64,000 nucleotides of DNA from Diphasiastrum complanatum (taxonomy: Eukaryota > Streptophyta > Lycopodiopsida > Lycopodiales > Lycopodiaceae): positions 47,646,277-47,710,276 of the forward strand of contig CM055092.1 in assembly GCA_029204225.1 (NCBI GenBank), in the 5' to 3' direction. Every line of letters starts with the position of its first letter. Position 1 is the stretch's first letter. Shown here piece after piece: positions 1 to 10,850 of this stretch. The translations under genes were made by a program, and so were the position numbers. The notes under the pieces are model-generated. The model worked only from the letters and a program-made list of their open reading frames with translations, was not told the origin of the DNA and did no database searches.

Positions 1-59
1 TTGTGACACTCTTAGTTGCATTCAAATTGTTACGAATCCAACTTTTCATACTCGAACTA

Positions 60-216
60 AAAATATTGAGGTTACAATAATTATATTCTGGAGAAGGTAC
101 AAGCTAGAAAAGTGCAACTTGTTTACTCCTCTACACACAATCAAGTGGTAGATATACTAACTGAAGGACTTAAAAAGGAGAAATTTGAGAAGCTCAGATC
201 GTTAACAAGCATTTAG
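60..216 (+). pseudogene. Ty1/copia RNase H C-terminal remnant
   Basis: A reading frame through this stretch gives the usual end of a copia polyprotein: a VQLVYSSTHNQ segment, then VVDILTEGL, then KFEKLRSLTSI and a stop at 214-216. In copia elements this segment closes the RNase H domain, just before the polypurine tract and 3' LTR. No ATG or upstream RT is visible, so only the tail is in the window or survives. The flank beyond 216 could be LTR-derived, but no second copy is present to test this. The domain call rests on the VVDILTKGL-type motif and is fairly safe; the family is not resolved. Confidence 0.7.
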
Positions 217-2584
217 GAAATAAACTTGTCATTAATCTACGAAGCATATATCCAGCAGATTTTGTTGGGCTCCTCTGGAGTCACACTAGACTTTTACAGG
301 ACACATGTTCTGGAGCTAGATGTCTGGTCTTCCTACTACCTTTCTTCCTAGACTTTGGACTATCTCATAGTCTTTGAATTGCACCAGGACAACTTCCAGT
401 ATCATTATACCAAAAGTTATGGGTTGAGATTTGACACTTTTAGGGGATTTCTCATGAGGATCGAATTTGCCAAATGTTTTCCATGGGGGTTACAGAGACA
501 GAGGAGCATTTTATCTTTAAATGTTCTCTCTACTATGACATATTAGTGCCTCTTCCAATGACTCTACACTAATTGATTATGTATGCACACTGCAGATCAG
601 AAACATGTTGCCCTAATTATTAGAGAGACATATCATATGAGTGATGAATGCAACACCGCCAATACGAGAGGTTATGATCTGTTGCAGCCAACCATCACCT
701 CATATTTCCACTGTTGCAGCAACACATGATTTTGAGGCAGAGGATGGTTTGAAGAGGCAGATATCCCCGCTCGACATCACACCTAGTGACAGTGCAAACA
801 GTCTACACAGTATGTGACACTATGTGGCTTAGAAGCACTACTTTGATTTGCATTAGAAGCATCTAAGAATCTACACTCGGATTTACAGTGACTGGATGTT
901 GAGCAATGGAAACAATTGTCCTTTAGTTGTTTGTTTATTAAATGTTGTTCTTTGTGCTGGTTAGTGGTTGACCTATTTGTAGAATTCCTTCCTCTATGGC
1001 TTCCTCGTTTTCAATGGGTCTTTGTTTTTTGACCAATTCTCAAGTCCCTTAAATCAAGCATCACAGGTAAAATATTCACTTAAAATCTCTAGACTCAAAA
1101 ATTTTCACTGTCAAGTATTTCACAGTAGCATAAAAGCATCCGTTTTGATTCCCATATTAATTACAAAATGTAAATTAACATAGCTTGTAATTCGAGAGGA
1201 CTCTTGTCATCACTCCAACAATGCCTAATATTGCCATTCATTCAAAAGTGAATTTGCAAAAAATTTAGAGTCTGAAAATCCACACAGAATCTTGAAATCT
1301 GATTTTGCATAGTGGGCAATGGGGAGTGCCTTATATTTGTAGCACACCTTGGTTTAAGGGCTGTCCACTACCAACTTGTATTAAACTTTTAGATTGGATC
1401 GAACATGAAAATTTTGGGTTAATCCTTCACTTTTCTTTCATAAAGATTCTTGAATTTTTATGCTAGAATTTTCTACGATGGTTCCTCGTGGGTTCTTCAC
1501 TGTATTTCTTCAATCTAATTCTATCCTCTTGCGTATTTTTCAACCAAACACAGTCTTTCATGCAGCTTGCAAAGCACTGTTTTTTTCACTTACAAGTCCT
1601 CGCTTGTCCTGTAAACTGGACTTGGACCTCCTGACCTCAAGCAGAGGATAAGAAACATTCACCAATACACTACTTATTTACAACAGCACTTTTTTATTCC
1701 TATCTTACCTCCTACATTGAGACAAGAGCCTCCACAATGTCTATGCCGCACTCCTTGCAAAACTGCTCCAAGGACCATCTTCCACGTGACTTTCAATGTG
1801 GCTTCAACACGTTTTTGCCTTTGTGGACGTCCCCTTCTGTGCAGGTCTTCAGCCTTCATGGCTGGTTTTCATTTTCTACATGGCAGTGAATCCAAGGGGA
1901 CTGAAGAATGATGTGATAGCGGCGGAGGTGGAAATAATTGCTGGTAATGTAGTATGTCTAGATGTTTGTTGCTGAGCTCCTGGACGTGGTGGATGTAGCG
2001 ACATGGCGAAGCCTGTGGCTTGTGGTGTGAACAGCAGAAGTGGCTGTTCTGGATTGAACTTTGGTAGATAAAAGAGCAACAGTCAGTTGCTTTTTGCCTT
2101 GACCGTCATTGCATCACCCTTGCTTGATTTCAATCAAGTAAAGCCTTAGTTAAGTTCCATGTTCAAATGAGCTCAGCAGAACAGGAATTGCAGAAATTTG
2201 TGGAAAGTTTATGATATTTCACAATCCACACTTTGGTGCAATACCATGGTCCTATATTCCTACCTGTCTCTTTTTTTTAAAAGAGATGTATACAGATGTA
2301 ACTAACTTCTAATATCTTTTCAGCAACCCCCAGCAGAAAGCTATTATCAGAATGCTGCTTTTAGGTCTCATTTTCATTGAAATATGCAGCAACAGGCTGA
2401 AGTGCCTAATAAACATTGCCAATTTTGCTCTGAAGGATTTAATGCATTTCCAAAAATCAATTTAAAGTTTGTTTTCTTGCAATCATCATTTTAATATCCT
2501 TATGTTATCTTACAAAGTTTGGAACTGTAGTCTGTAAATGCATATAGCAATGCTGTTTGCATAAAACCACTTCATGCACATGAC
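217..2584. other. No gene recognised; possible intron or upstream region of the next gene
   Basis: No frame in this 2.4 kb resembles the N-terminal coiled coil expected upstream of the At4g15545-like exons. A 41-nt stretch at 2324-2364 is bounded by a good acceptor (pyrimidine-rich, ending cag) and a gt donor and could be a small exon, but none of its frames matches the family, so it is not called. The copia scrap on the left suggests that transposon insertion has expanded or broken this interval. Confidence 0.4.
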
Positions 2585-2590
2585 GCAAAG

Positions 2591-4436
2591 ATCGAAATCT
2601 CAAATATGCGTGACTTTCCTGATAATAATGGATGGGCAGATGGAGATCATCCCGACGTTACTGGAACAAGATCAGCTGGTGATACCAATGCACGCGTCAT
2701 GACAGACGGTGAGGCAGTGAATTTTTTCAGCTACATATGGGCTGTTTGAACCCTGGGTGACGAGTTTGTTAGGCAAGCTTGAACTTTTTTGGGTTTACAG
2801 TCAGTTCGTAGTCGAGCTTTTAAAATTTTGGCATAGTCATAGATCTTTATTTATGTCTAATGAAAAATTATGTTGTGTCTGCATTCTCAACAAACAATCA
2901 ATTCTGCACAGTGAACATAGCAACTATCTCGTTAATTGTCCAATTGTGAAATATTAATGTGAAAACCATCCTTTACAGCACCAGATTTTTGACTTGTTCA
3001 TTTGGTTTGTTTGAGCTGAGTTATTTCCTCCTGTACGAAGATCACAGCTATTTGTGTTTGTAAAAATGTATTCCACCAACAACCAAAGTCAACGTGCTCT
3101 TTTTTAAGGCTAGGCCATCAACTTGACTTCTGTTGCTCACGTTCAGTTTTTCTCAAATTGCAAAGCTGTCCTCAACTTCTCACATGCTAATAAACTAGCC
3201 GGTAATTGAGGCTTATTGAGTAACTCTTCATTTTCTTTTCCAAATTGACCTGAAAATTTGTGATCTCTGACGGTTTTAGTTGCAGCAACAAGGCACAACA
3301 ATCAAGCTCAACGAACTCCTTCATTGACCCCACGTCTTACTCCAGAGCTCACTCCAACTGGTTCTCCAAAAAGAAGATCTACAGCAGGCTCTCCAAGAAG
3401 AAAGTCTTCCACCGGGTCACCAAAGCAATATTACGCAAATGAAAACAGAGTACCTTTGCCATCTTCACAGTCAACCAGTCAGGCCACCACGGCTCCAAAT
3501 TCTCCTCCAGCTGGTGGTTCATTACCTAGTAACTTCACTGCCATCCTTCAGATTACTGCTTGTTGAGGATCTGTTTTGATGGTTGTGCTGACTTTTCTGA
3601 TTACATAGAGCAACCATGGGTCACAAAATTTTTTCATTCTGAATATGCTTTCATGGGGGATGCGTGAACCCTTTTTAACTTTTTGTTGTATTTTGTTAAT
3701 GCATCTAAATCACTGTCTATTACAAGTCCTGGGACTTTTTATGTTGTTTTCATTTCGTGTAACCAATTTTATTGTGTTCTCACAGCACGCACTCCTAAAG
3801 TAGATGGAAAGGAGTTTTTCCGTCAAGCCAGGTGAATCTTAAGAATCACTGTTTTTTAGAGAAGTGCAAATTTATGACAATTCTAAACAGTTGACTGAGT
3901 GTTTTAAGAGTGAACTATGTAGACTCGACCCTTCTCTAGTTGGGCCGATGCTTAAACTTGGAGCTCAATGTAAAACCATTCTAGGTAAACCAAAAAAAGT
4001 CTTTGGATTGGGCTTGCAGGAATCGCTTATCGTATGAACAATTCAGTGCATTTCTTGCGAACATCAAGGAGCTCAATGCACACAGGAGAACACGAGAGGT
4101 AGAAAATTTAGCTCACATTACTGTTAGCAGATGCCTGAGAGTTCTAGGCTAGCAATGTTAAGCTCTGGCTTGTAATTGTCTCTGAATCAAAATTTCAATC
4201 TTCTTCAATGACTGAACCTTCACAACTTCACTGCTGCATTTGGTAGTCTGTCTAATACTGGCTATCCAGTTTACATTGTTGAGCAAAGTAACATTTTTCC
4301 TACATTGGAAGTAAAAAACGTGCTGCTCCATGTGCTCCAGGAAACGTTAAGGACAGCAGATGAGATATTTGGACCTGAAAACAAGGACTTATATAAGTCA
4401 TTTGAGGGATTGCTAAGTCGCCATGTTCCTGCTTGA
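2591..4436 (+). CDS. At4g15545 / NAI2-interacting-protein family, 3' exons (partial)
   Basis: Five exons join in phase with GT-AG introns: about 2591-2708, 3286-3528, 3786-3831, 4020-4098 and 4341-4436 (stop TGA 4434-4436). The first two encode a disordered Ser/Thr/Pro-rich stretch with LTPRLTPELTPTGSPKRR, like the TTPRLTPPGSPP region of Arabidopsis At4g15545. The last three give the conserved C-terminus: TPKVDGKEFFRQAR, NRLSYEQFSAFLANIKELN, ETLRTADEIFGPENKDLY, ending near FEGLLSRH. The Arabidopsis family members are cytoplasmic or ER-associated proteins reported to bind NAI2 and contribute to ER bodies; that role is known for the family, not shown here. The N-terminal coiled-coil exons were not found in the window, so the 5' part is missing, lies to the left or has diverged. 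The left edge of the first exon is uncertain by a few codons (frame open from before 2585). Introns are 188 to 577 bp, short for such a repeat-rich genome. Confidence 0.85.
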
Positions 4437-5164
4437 AGAAATTTTTCATGTCAGTGATGCATCCACTGTAATTTTCTAGCAGGTTGCTTTCTCCTTTGCA
4501 AACCAAAAACTGGACATCCAGCGATTTTTGGTTTGTGATAAGTTCCATCCTAAACAAGTCACGTATGTCTATCCAGCTCAGCTCTTTGAAACCTCTTTCA
4601 ACATGTTGCTTGCACATTTTATATGTGCTCATGGTGAGTTTGAGAGATTGCAACCTCATTATCCCTTTTTGTATCTTCGATGATGTGCTAATATTTCTGA
4701 GTTATGCACAATTATGTGCACATACATTTGTAAACTCAGTGAAATCTGAAGACTTAGAAGTAGATATGATATTGTCCATGGTACTTGTGGTCGCTAGCAA
4801 ATACAACATTTCTTATCCAAAAGAAATAAAAATCAAGAAAAAGTGATGTTTTTGACTGTTGTCTCCACAACAGGAAGCAATACAAGGCAGAGAGCAGATA
4901 GTTTGTTAAATGTTTAAGAAACAAATGGGAGCGTCATTATTGATTTGCCAACATGCAACTATCTACACCCAAAAGTTGTATCAATTTTGTGGTACACTCA
5001 GTTTGTACTGATTTTTTAGTCCTTTTGGCTTACATTAGACGTATATATGATTTTAAATAATTCTCCCTGATGCAGTCTCATAGAATGCATGGCATAATAC
5101 TTAATGGGATCAATGGAATTATTTATGCAATAAAAGTACGATAATTGAACATTCTGAATTTGCT
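4437..5164. other. 3' flank of the upstream gene, nothing else recognised
   Basis: AT-rich sequence after the stop codon at 4434-4436. It probably includes the 3' UTR; an aataaaaatc motif at about 4826 could serve as a polyadenylation signal. Two open frames of about 120 codons on opposite strands overlap each other and the last exon and show no family resemblance. Confidence 0.4.
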
Positions 5165-5572
5165 TTGTTGACAAGATGGGATGTTGGATCAACTTGTCCC
5201 CAAAGGGAGTACTCATCGAAAATTGTTTCACCCACGTCACATCCTCCTCCTTTGGCAGCACCCAGGATGTACCAATACCGGCCACCACAGCGCCCCTTTC
5301 AGTACATATCGCCACTGTACTCGCCTCCTGCACAGCCAGTTCCTCCACCTGCAGCAGCCCCACGGGCACACACTCCACGAGCTCATCCTCCTCGCTCAGT
5401 TGCACAGGGAGTTCCCTCTTTTGCTTCCCTATCCCAGCCGGCCTCAGCTTGGGCCCAGCCTAGCCAGCCAGGTGATTTGCATGGGGGTGACGAGGCATTG
5501 ACAGCTCCTCTTGTTGATATGCTCTTTGACTTGTCATTATGTCTACTAGTTGTTTATCCGGTGAGGGTATAG
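5165..5572 (+). CDS. Unrecognised proline-rich reading frame
   Basis: An open frame of about 135 codons with strong Pro/Ala/Ser bias, including PRMYQYRPPQRPFQYISP and SPPAQPVPPPAAAPRAHTPR. The stretch is locally GC-richer than its surroundings, and two other frames are also open, which weakens the coding call. It opens just after a run that could be an intron end, so it might be one exon of a spliced gene, a retroelement gag linker or chance. It starts only 729 bp after the stop of the At4g15545-like gene, but nothing links the two. No domain recognised. Confidence 0.25.
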   Translation: MLTRWDVGSTCPQREYSSKIVSPTSHPPPLAAPRMYQYRPPQRPFQYISPLYSPPAQPVPPPAAAPRAHTPRAHPPRSVAQGVPSFASLSQPASAWAQPSQPGDLHGGDEALTAPLVDMLFDLSLCLLVVYPVRV

Positions 5573-6253
5573 TCTTATGGTGGCAATTCACATGAAGCTC
5601 TGCATCATATTCTGGATAGTAAACACAAGATACTTCCACTTATCATCCATAGAAGGGGCAGAAAGATTGTTAACGAGAGCATATAAGAAAAGGAGTGATA
5701 TATAGTTCAATTTATGGTTACAAAGTTTAAGAAAGTATTCAAATCCACTGCCTTTCCTTAGACAACACACGTTTCAAGAAGGCTGTTTGCAGAGAAATAT
5801 TAAAAGCAGGATCATAAAAAGTTTCTGCTTTGCTTGGTTGACATGATGTGACTTTAGGTCAGCAACTCTTTAAATCGTACTAATGCGGATTTTCACATTT
5901 GTTACTCCAATTTTTAATGTCACTCTTTTGGTTAAAAAAACTCCAATATTAGGCCAATTTTTAGTGGTAAAAAATGGTTAACATTGGCAATTTACATTGG
6001 AGAGTGTGGTCCTCACATGAATCTACTTAGATCATTTGTCATATTTTTAGTGGGTAGTAGGAATGGAATTAATAGTAGTGGTGGGATCATCATCCTTAAT
6101 GAGGTGATGCTAACTATTCTCTTGTAAGAGCCATTTAATTTGCAACAACGGTTATATTAGCAACCCTATGTAGTGGCCATTTGTACAGCCGCTAGATTTC
6201 CATCAACGATGTTGGTTCCTTGATATGTGCATTCCACCCAGTAAAAAATCCCT
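5573..6253. other. AT-rich spacer, nothing recognised
   Basis: No coding frame of note and no retroelement motif. It leads into the repeat cluster that starts at about 6254. Confidence 0.4.
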
Positions 6254-6330
6254 AATTGGAAAATGCACCCATTTTTGTCAAATATTTAAAAAATGTCCAT
6301 TTTTCAAACCCATGCATGAGGTGATATCAA

Positions 6331-6333
<3 letters not shown>

Positions 6334-6375
<42 letters not shown>
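6334..6375. repeat. (TG)n microsatellite
   Basis: About 20 uninterrupted TG units immediately left of the left arm of the inverted repeat. Confidence 0.97.
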
Positions 6376-6376
<1 letters not shown>

Positions 6377-6377
<1 letters not shown>

Positions 6378-6685
6378 GAGAGCCCTAGGATAGATTCACT
6401 GTGACTATAATGAGTTTCCCTGGTTGCTTATCAAATTTTAAATTTTTTCAAAGCAATCCAAGAGAAACCACCACTCTACATTACACTCACACTTACCATG
6501 TAGGAAATATCAAATCTTAGAATGAGAGCATAGGATTGTTGGATATGAATCACAAGATATTCAAACTTCAAATAGAGTGAGCATGTTACAATATTCAGAC
6601 CATTTTCAAAAGGCTAGTACATGAGAACCACCACCTTATATCACAATTGCAAGCACATTCACACACGCACGCACGTGCGCGCGCG

Positions 6686-6741
<56 letters not shown>

Positions 6742-7163
6742 TGGAAAATGCACCATTTTTGTCAAATATTTAAAAAATGTCCATTTTTCAAAAGGTGATA
6801 TCAAATCACTCTATATACGCGCGCGTGTGTGAATGTGCTTGCAATTGTAATATAAGGTAGTGGCTCTCATGTACTAGCTTATTGGTCTGAATATTGTAAC
6901 GTGTTCACTCTATTTCAAGGTTGAATATCTTGTGATTCATATCCAACAATCCTATGCTCTCATTCTAAGATTTGACTGGCGTATAGTATTTCCTTCATGG
7001 TAAGTGTGAGTGTAATGCAGAGTGGTGGTTTTTCTTGATATAATTGCTTTGAAAAAATTTATAACTTGATAAGAAACCAAGGGAACTCATTGTATTCACT
7101 TTATTCTAGTTCACTTCCTATTTCTCTTGATGGAGGGAAGCAAATCCAATCCTAGGGCTCTCA
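6377..7163. repeat. Large imperfect inverted repeat (foldback), arms about 310-345 bp
   Basis: The left arm at 6377-6690 is the reverse complement of the right arm at about 6818-7163. The outer ends tgagagccctaggat (6377-6391) and atcctagggctctca (7149-7163) pair exactly. Inward matches include the block read as cctatgctctcattctaaga on the right, tgtgattcatatccaacaat, and gaatgtgcttgcaattg. The centre holds a GC/AC microsatellite (6672-6739) and one copy of the 68-bp direct repeat. Transcribed through, it would form a hairpin of about 300 bp. It could be a foldback-type element, a MITE-like palindrome or an inverted duplication; no target-site duplication was identified. Confidence 0.8.
6672..6739. 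repeat. (GC)n then (AC)n compound microsatellite
   Basis: A short CG/GC run grades into about 23 AC units. It lies in the loop region of the 6377-7163 inverted repeat. Open frames across it on both strands (T-H or C-V dipeptide runs) are artefacts of the repeat. Confidence 0.95.
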
Positions 7164-8149
7164 ATCTACGACTTTTCACTCTAAGTCCCTCTTTGTCATT
7201 GCTATTTGCTCAGAAAATGGTGGAGTTAAGAAAGAGGAAATGATGATTCGGTAATTCGAAGTTTGTAAACGAACTATCAAGCACAACGGAATATTAAGTC
7301 TTCTTTCCTAATGCATGACTACGTCTATCAATAATTGAACAAAGCTATAATGACAAAAGTCACGTTCAATCTTTTGGCAACTAACTTTGAAATCATTAGT
7401 ACTAAAGTGATTTCGTAGCCAAACAATGATGTATTAAATATTGCAACGTTGAAGTACTCAACAAATCAGACGAAGCAATAAGAGATTTATTTGTTACAAA
7501 TAACTACAGAGAAGCATTCATTTTGACATGATATTGAACGCAATAAGAAGATAGATTGATTCAGTAAGTAGCATGTACAAATCAGATGATGAGAGCACAA
7601 AGCAATAACATATGAAACCACGTATTCTAAGCTATCTCCGAGTAACTGAAAACTCTGTCTGATGCACTTTCGCTAAAGAAGTAAGCGCTAATAGAAATAC
7701 TCTAATAGAGCTCGGAAAAAGAAACTTTCTAGAGAGCTATAGAAGTTTTTAATGATAAGCTATTTATACAAAAGCAATTTAAGCGTATCCAGTAGAACAA
7801 CTAATCAGGTCGCAATCGCGATTGTTAGATAGCTATAATACATTGGCATCCATCCAGTTAGGACTTCCCAAAAATTTACTTGCAAAGCAGTTAGGACAAT
7901 TCTTTAGCTTCATATGAGGCGGAACAATAACTGTCATTTTTTGACATGTCCGACTCCTTTGATTTTCGTCGACGTTGTCGATATGTCGGATGCTATCTAA
8001 TATGTCGGAGCCACATGTAAAGCGATTTTCGAGTATTTATGCAGACTGTGTAGAAACACGAATAAAATTGCAGATTTGGATATATGAATGGATGTAGATT
8101 AAAGATCGATTATTCGGATGAATCACTCCGATAGTAGAATGATCCAACA
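7164..8149 (-). mobile_element. Probable 3' LTR of a minus-strand copia element (left edge uncertain)
   Basis: On the minus strand a polypurine tract (ggaggag, plus-strand 8150-8156) is followed by TGTTGGATC, the expected start of an LTR, so the LTR right edge is at 8149. The plus-strand interval from somewhere after 7200 to 8149 should be LTR, but no second copy is present and the left edge cannot be fixed. The stretch includes GTCGG/GTCGA-rich sequence at about 7960-8020. No coding sequence was seen in it. Confidence 0.5.
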
Positions 8150-8998
8150 CTCCTCCTGAATGCTTTGACCTTCAAATTTAGTTTTGCACAAAACTTTCTA
8201 TGTGCATCCAAACTTAGTGCTTTAGTGAAAACATCTGCTGTCATATCTTGCGTTCGACAGTACAACAAGTTTATCTCTTTGTCTAGAACTTTGCTTATGA
8301 CATAGTGATACTTAATTTTAATGTGCTTACTCCTAGATGGAAATCTGGGGTTGGCTGATAAAGCAATGGCACTTTAATTATCACAAAATAAAATTGTTGG
8401 AGCATATTGTTTTAGAAAAATATTTGAAAATAAGTTTCTCAGCCATACTGTTTCCTTTGTAGCTTGAGAGACTGTGATATACTCTGATTCAGTAGAAGAT
8501 AGAGCTACCGAAGTTTGCTTGAAACTATTCCATGAAATAGGACCGTTGTTGAGGAGGAATGTAAATTCAAAAGTGAATATACGAGTGTCTACATCTCCTG
8601 CCCAACTAGCATCTGAATAACCACTTACAATATTGAGTTTGTTTTATCGACTCCTCCATAACAAATGAATAAGTCCATAGTAGCTCGAATATATCTCAAA
8701 TCTCTGATAAGAGCCTTCCAATGTGTAATACTAGGATTAGTCATAAACTGACTACAAAAGCTATGTCTGGTCTAATACAAATCATCACGTACATAAGAGA
8801 TCCTATTATCGAATGATAAGGATATTCATGCATCTGCTCCTTCTCTTCTATTGTCTGAGGACATTGGTCCTGACAACTTGAGTCTTGGGTCCATCGGTCA
8901 GTGATCTAACTCGCAATTCATCAGATTATATCTGATTAACATATTGTGAATGTATCTTTACTGAGTAATATAGATCAACTTTTGCTCTTTGTCTCTTT
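8150..8998 (-). pseudogene. Ty1/copia RT-RNase H C-terminal fragment
   Basis: Minus-strand translation gives degraded copia pol: a TPMDPNVKLS-like segment near 8900, YPYHSIIGSLMYV and RPDIAF near 8790-8830, then the RNase H region and the terminal motif DMTADVFTKAL near 8250, followed by the polypurine tract and LTR. Several stops and frameshifts interrupt it. The N-terminal part (gag, integrase, RT catalytic core) is missing; at about 9000 the sequence changes to a gypsy element. The order pol, PPT, LTR shows the copia unit runs right to left. Confidence 0.8.
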
Positions 8999-8999
8999 G

Positions 9000-9398
9000 A
9001 TGACCCATTTTCGGTATATCTTCTACCCTAATGCGTATCTAATGGTATCCCGACCTTAGATCTATCTTCGTAAAGTACTTAGCACCACCAAGATAATCTA
9101 TTAGGTCATCCATCCGCGGTAGTAGATATCTATTCTTAAAGATTACCTTGTTCAATTTCTTATAATCTATGCAAAACCTTATAGTCCCATCCTTCTTGGC
9201 CACCAGAACCATTGGTGATGCCCAAGGAGACTTACTAGGTTGTACCCACCCTTCTTCAGGTAATCCTGTAATTGCCTATTTACCTCAGCCTCTTTTGATG
9301 CACTCATCCGATAAGGATGCTGTGCGATCGGAATTGAACCAGGTATAAGTTCAATTTTATGATCAATTTTCCTTTTGAGTGGTAACCTACAGGAAGGT
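9000..9398 (-). pseudogene. Ty3/gypsy reverse transcriptase N-terminal fragment
   Basis: Minus-strand frames give the start of a gypsy RT: a DYRKLNKV-like motif at about 9150-9175, a [11 protein letters not shown]-like segment near 9110, and DLRSGYH near 9050. The sequence stops before the catalytic YxDD motif, at the junction with the copia fragment near 9000. Stop codons and frameshifts are present. It continues upstream (higher coordinates) into the protease and gag of the same element. Confidence 0.75.
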
Positions 9399-9965
9399 CT
9401 ATAAAAACATCATTGAATTCATGCCTAAGTTCATTATAGGTTTTAACTTTGTAGTGTTCTCACTGGGCATAATCATGGCATTTATGTTAAGTTTATTATC
9501 ATTGAAGCAAATGAAATCATTGTGAAAACATAAATAAACTTTAAAATCAGAATTCTTCTTTATTGAATCAAGTTCCCGTTTAGAATAAGGATTGACATTT
9601 TTAGTGTTAACACTTAAACTAGGCTTGATCTTGATCAAAGAATCCTCATGCATAAAAGATAAAGATTTTTCAACAAAATCAATTTTCAATGACTTATGCT
9701 TATCAAAATGCCATTGTTGCCCGAGAACAATATCCACATTAGCTAATGCAACAATATGGAATTCTAGTTTTTCATAGTAATCATGTATGTGCAATTCTAC
9801 ATCAGGAACAACATAATCCATAAACGCGGAATTGATTCTCGATGCCATTGTCACACAATATTTTTTCTCATTTTTTTTGCTAGGAAGGTTTAGCGTTTGC
9901 ACCAAATTTACATTAATAAAGTTATGAGTAGATCATGTGTCAAAAAAGATATTAATAGCTCGATC
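9399..9965 (-). pseudogene. Ty3/gypsy aspartic protease, catalytic glycine codon now a stop
   Basis: The minus-strand frame gives an FFDT-stop-STHNFIN motif where gypsy proteases have the catalytic D-T-G; the codon after the threonine (plus-strand 9933-9935) is TGA. Downstream are FHIVALANVDIVLGQQW, corresponding to the ILG motif of the retroviral-type protease fold, and a linker toward RT. The 168-codon open frame at 9399-9905 starts just after the broken active site, so the apparent ATG is not a real start. It belongs with the gag to its right and the RT to its left. Confidence 0.75.
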
Positions 9966-10850
9966 TTTAACTTTACCTTTAATGCAAATAAGGTCATTAG
10001 GTCATTCGAGATGGGTTACTTGAGGTAGAAGCTAGTTTTTTGACGCAATCTCGTGTCATCATTGCACTTGAAGCACAGGTTCTTCTTACGAGCTTCACCA
10101 ATATCTTTGTCACCCTGATATTTTTTAAAATTTTTTTGGTTTTCTTAGGATTGTTGGAATTGGGATGTGTTTCATTAACAACTTTCTTATCCTTCCTCTT
10201 GAATTGAAAACCTTTCTTTGGCTCATTAGGCTGTGTGTGTCATCAAAATACTTTGCAGCCCTAATAGCATCATCTAGGGTTTTTGGATGGTTCCTACGAA
10301 CATCTGCTTAGTAATCTTTTGGTAACCCATCAATAAACATTAACATTTGTACCTTTGGTGGAATGTCACTATAAAGTGGATTCGGGTATTCATGAAAATC
10401 TTGAATAAATTGTTCCAAACCATTATTCATTGTTAAATGACTCAACTTTTAAAAAGTGTTCATAGTCATCTAATAGTGGTAGGAAGTACTCCCTAAAAAC
10501 TATGCAAAAACCATCCCATCATGTACAAGGTTGATTGCCTTTTGCAACTAGGTCATCTCACCATACTAAGGCTCTTCCTTCAAGGAACATAGTTACAGTG
10601 GACAACTTTTCACATTCAGGGAATTGATTCATGCCAAAGTATTTGTTCCATACATTAAGCCATGAACTTACCACTTGCAACTTTCTATCTTTCTTCTCCC
10701 CCTTAAACAATTTTATGGGAGGTGGAACTACATGCTTCTTCTGGTTGGCTAACCTAGACTCTAAGTCTTGATCCCTTTGATTAGTTTCAAGAAGCTGTTT
10801 ATTAGTGGCTTGAATTTGTTGGTATAAAAGTTCAAGAGCTTGTGCCACAT
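9966..10850 (-). pseudogene. Ty3/gypsy gag, degraded
   Basis: On the minus strand a frame opening with MAQALELLYQQIQATNKQ at 10848 runs through a predicted coiled segment to FKGEKKDRKLQVVSSWLNVW and LSTVTMFLEGRALVW, a retrotransposon gag core pattern. Frameshifts follow. Near 10040-10070 a CFKC pair is the start of a CCHC zinc knuckle whose His and last Cys are lost. It lies about 1.1 kb downstream of the primer-binding site at 11943-11954, as expected for gag after a long leader. Confidence 0.75.

Larger units (their letters stand above)
6254..6806. repeat. Pair of direct repeats, about 68 bp, flanking microsatellites
   Basis: The segment at about 6254-6323 (attggaaaatgcaccc through ccatttttcaaa and gtgatatcaaa) recurs at 6738-6806 with very few differences. 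The second copy sits between the AC microsatellite and the right arm of the inverted repeat at 6377-7163, so direct and inverted duplications are interleaved here. Confidence 0.8.

Noticed and set aside
2324-2364. Extra 41-nt exon of the At4g15545-like gene
   Set aside because: Splice signals are good, but the encoded residues match no part of the family in any frame and the join to the next exon cannot be placed in phase with confidence.
4484-4846. 120-codon plus-strand ORF after the At4g15545-like stop
   Set aside because: It overlaps an equally long minus-strand frame, has no homology and lies in the likely 3' UTR.
6595-6832. Open frames on both strands across the GC/AC microsatellite
   Set aside because: Dipeptide runs (TH, CV, AR) come from the repeat; no start context or homology.
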